From: Coriobacteriaceae bacterium
GTDB lineage: Bacteria; Actinomycetota; Coriobacteriia; Coriobacteriales; Eggerthellaceae
Reading direction: 5' to 3'
DNA: 7,160 bases
NCBI GenBank assembly: GCA_015062635.1
Contig: SUUF01000067.1
Span: forward strand, 1 to 7,160
Each line of letters begins with the position of its first letter. The stretch's first letter is position 1. A model generated the notes under the pieces. It had not been told where the DNA came from. It saw nothing but the letters and a program-made list of their open reading frames with translations, and ran no database searches. The position numbers and the translations under genes are program-made. Shown here piece after piece: positions 6,836 through 7,160 of the stretch.

Positions 6836-7090
6836 TTACACCAAGCTGACGGTGACCCCGCCGAGCTTCTCGTCGTCATCCTCGATGGCATCCTTCGCGT
6901 CGGCCAGCAGCGCACGGGCGTCGTCCAGCAGCGCCTGGACCTGATGCATCACCTCGGAGGTTTTGGCATAGCCGTTGTCCTCGACGGTATGCGCCATCTT
7001 GTGAATCCAACGGCGGTTCACGGCCAGCGTATCGTCCATGTAGTCGATCATCTGCTTGTACTGCTCGGTGTTAACGCCATTTGCACACAT
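6836..7090 (-). CDS. Unrecognised 84-residue helical protein upstream of nikR
   Basis: I do not recognise this family. The frame stays open to 7153, but the ATG at 7090 has AAAGGA about 7 bases upstream and begins a more typical protein (MCANGVNTEQYKQMIDYMDD), so that start is chosen. The 84 residues look soluble and mainly helical. The first part is a helix with several Met and His residues (QMIDYMDDTLAVNRRWIHKM, MAHTVEDNG, SEVMHQVQ). An alanine/aspartate-rich helix follows (LLDDARALLADAKDAIEDDD), then a short beta-like tail, KLGGVTVSLV. The single Cys (residue 2) and three His (about 30, 35 and 50) could bind metal, but no known motif is present. It precedes nikR by 18 bp and probably forms an operon with it, which suggests, without proving, a link to nickel homeostasis. 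Confidence 0.8.
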   Translation of the reverse strand: MCANGVNTEQYKQMIDYMDDTLAVNRRWIHKMAHTVEDNGYAKTSEVMHQVQALLDDARALLADAKDAIEDDDEKLGGVTVSLV

Positions 7091-7160
7091 GTGAATTCCT
7101 TTCCCGAACAAAAGGCGGCTTCTTCGGCCACCATACGCCCAAAATGCAAACACACCGCCG
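7091..7160 (-). other. Leader region of the small gene-nikR unit
   Basis: These 70 bases upstream of the 84-residue gene hold its ribosome binding site (AAAGGA) and no other gene. I see no convincing -35/-10 pair and no full NikR-type GTATGA-N16-TCATAC palindrome. The promoter may lie beyond the window edge. Confidence 0.4.

Overview
The window is a GC-rich bacterial segment in which every supported gene lies on the minus strand, so transcription runs from high to low coordinates. The best match is an actinobacterium of the class Coriobacteriia, probably Eggerthellaceae. The reasons are a dnaK operon ending in the actinobacterial MerR-type repressor gene hspR, together with nickel genes (nikR, hypE) and a small 2[4Fe-4S] ferredoxin that suit an anaerobe with a Ni-hydrogenase. 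This placement is an inference from gene content and was not checked by any search.

Layout in transcription order. First, a small nickel locus: an unrecognised 84-residue protein (6836-7090) followed 18 bp later by nikR (6395-6817). Five bases after the nikR stop begins a 209-bp non-coding element (6181-6389) bounded by perfect 33-bp inverted repeats and packed with smaller palindromes. Next comes hypE (5090-6112), the dehydratase that makes the cyanide ligand of [NiFe]-hydrogenase, with a strong terminator. It is followed by a monocistronic ferredoxin gene (4672-4860) with its own terminator and a second long hairpin behind it.

The rest is a heat-shock operon: dnaK (2424-4340), an unrecognised alanine-rich protein (2014-2421), grpE (1364-2011), a zinc-finger-less dnaJ (361-1296) and hspR (1-291, cut by the window edge). 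A near-consensus promoter, TTGACA-N17-TATATT, lies upstream of dnaK. Inverted CTTGA/TCAAG half-sites like those of HspR operators overlap its -35 box, which suggests classical HspR autoregulation. dnaK, the alanine-rich gene and grpE are packed with 2-bp gaps and are probably translationally coupled. A 9-bp hairpin separates grpE from dnaJ.

The points most worth a second look are the 33-bp inverted-repeat element between nikR and hypE, the alanine-rich gene inserted between dnaK and grpE, a DnaK with a proteobacterial-style insert in its ATPase domain inside an actinobacterial-style operon, and the small gene ahead of nikR.
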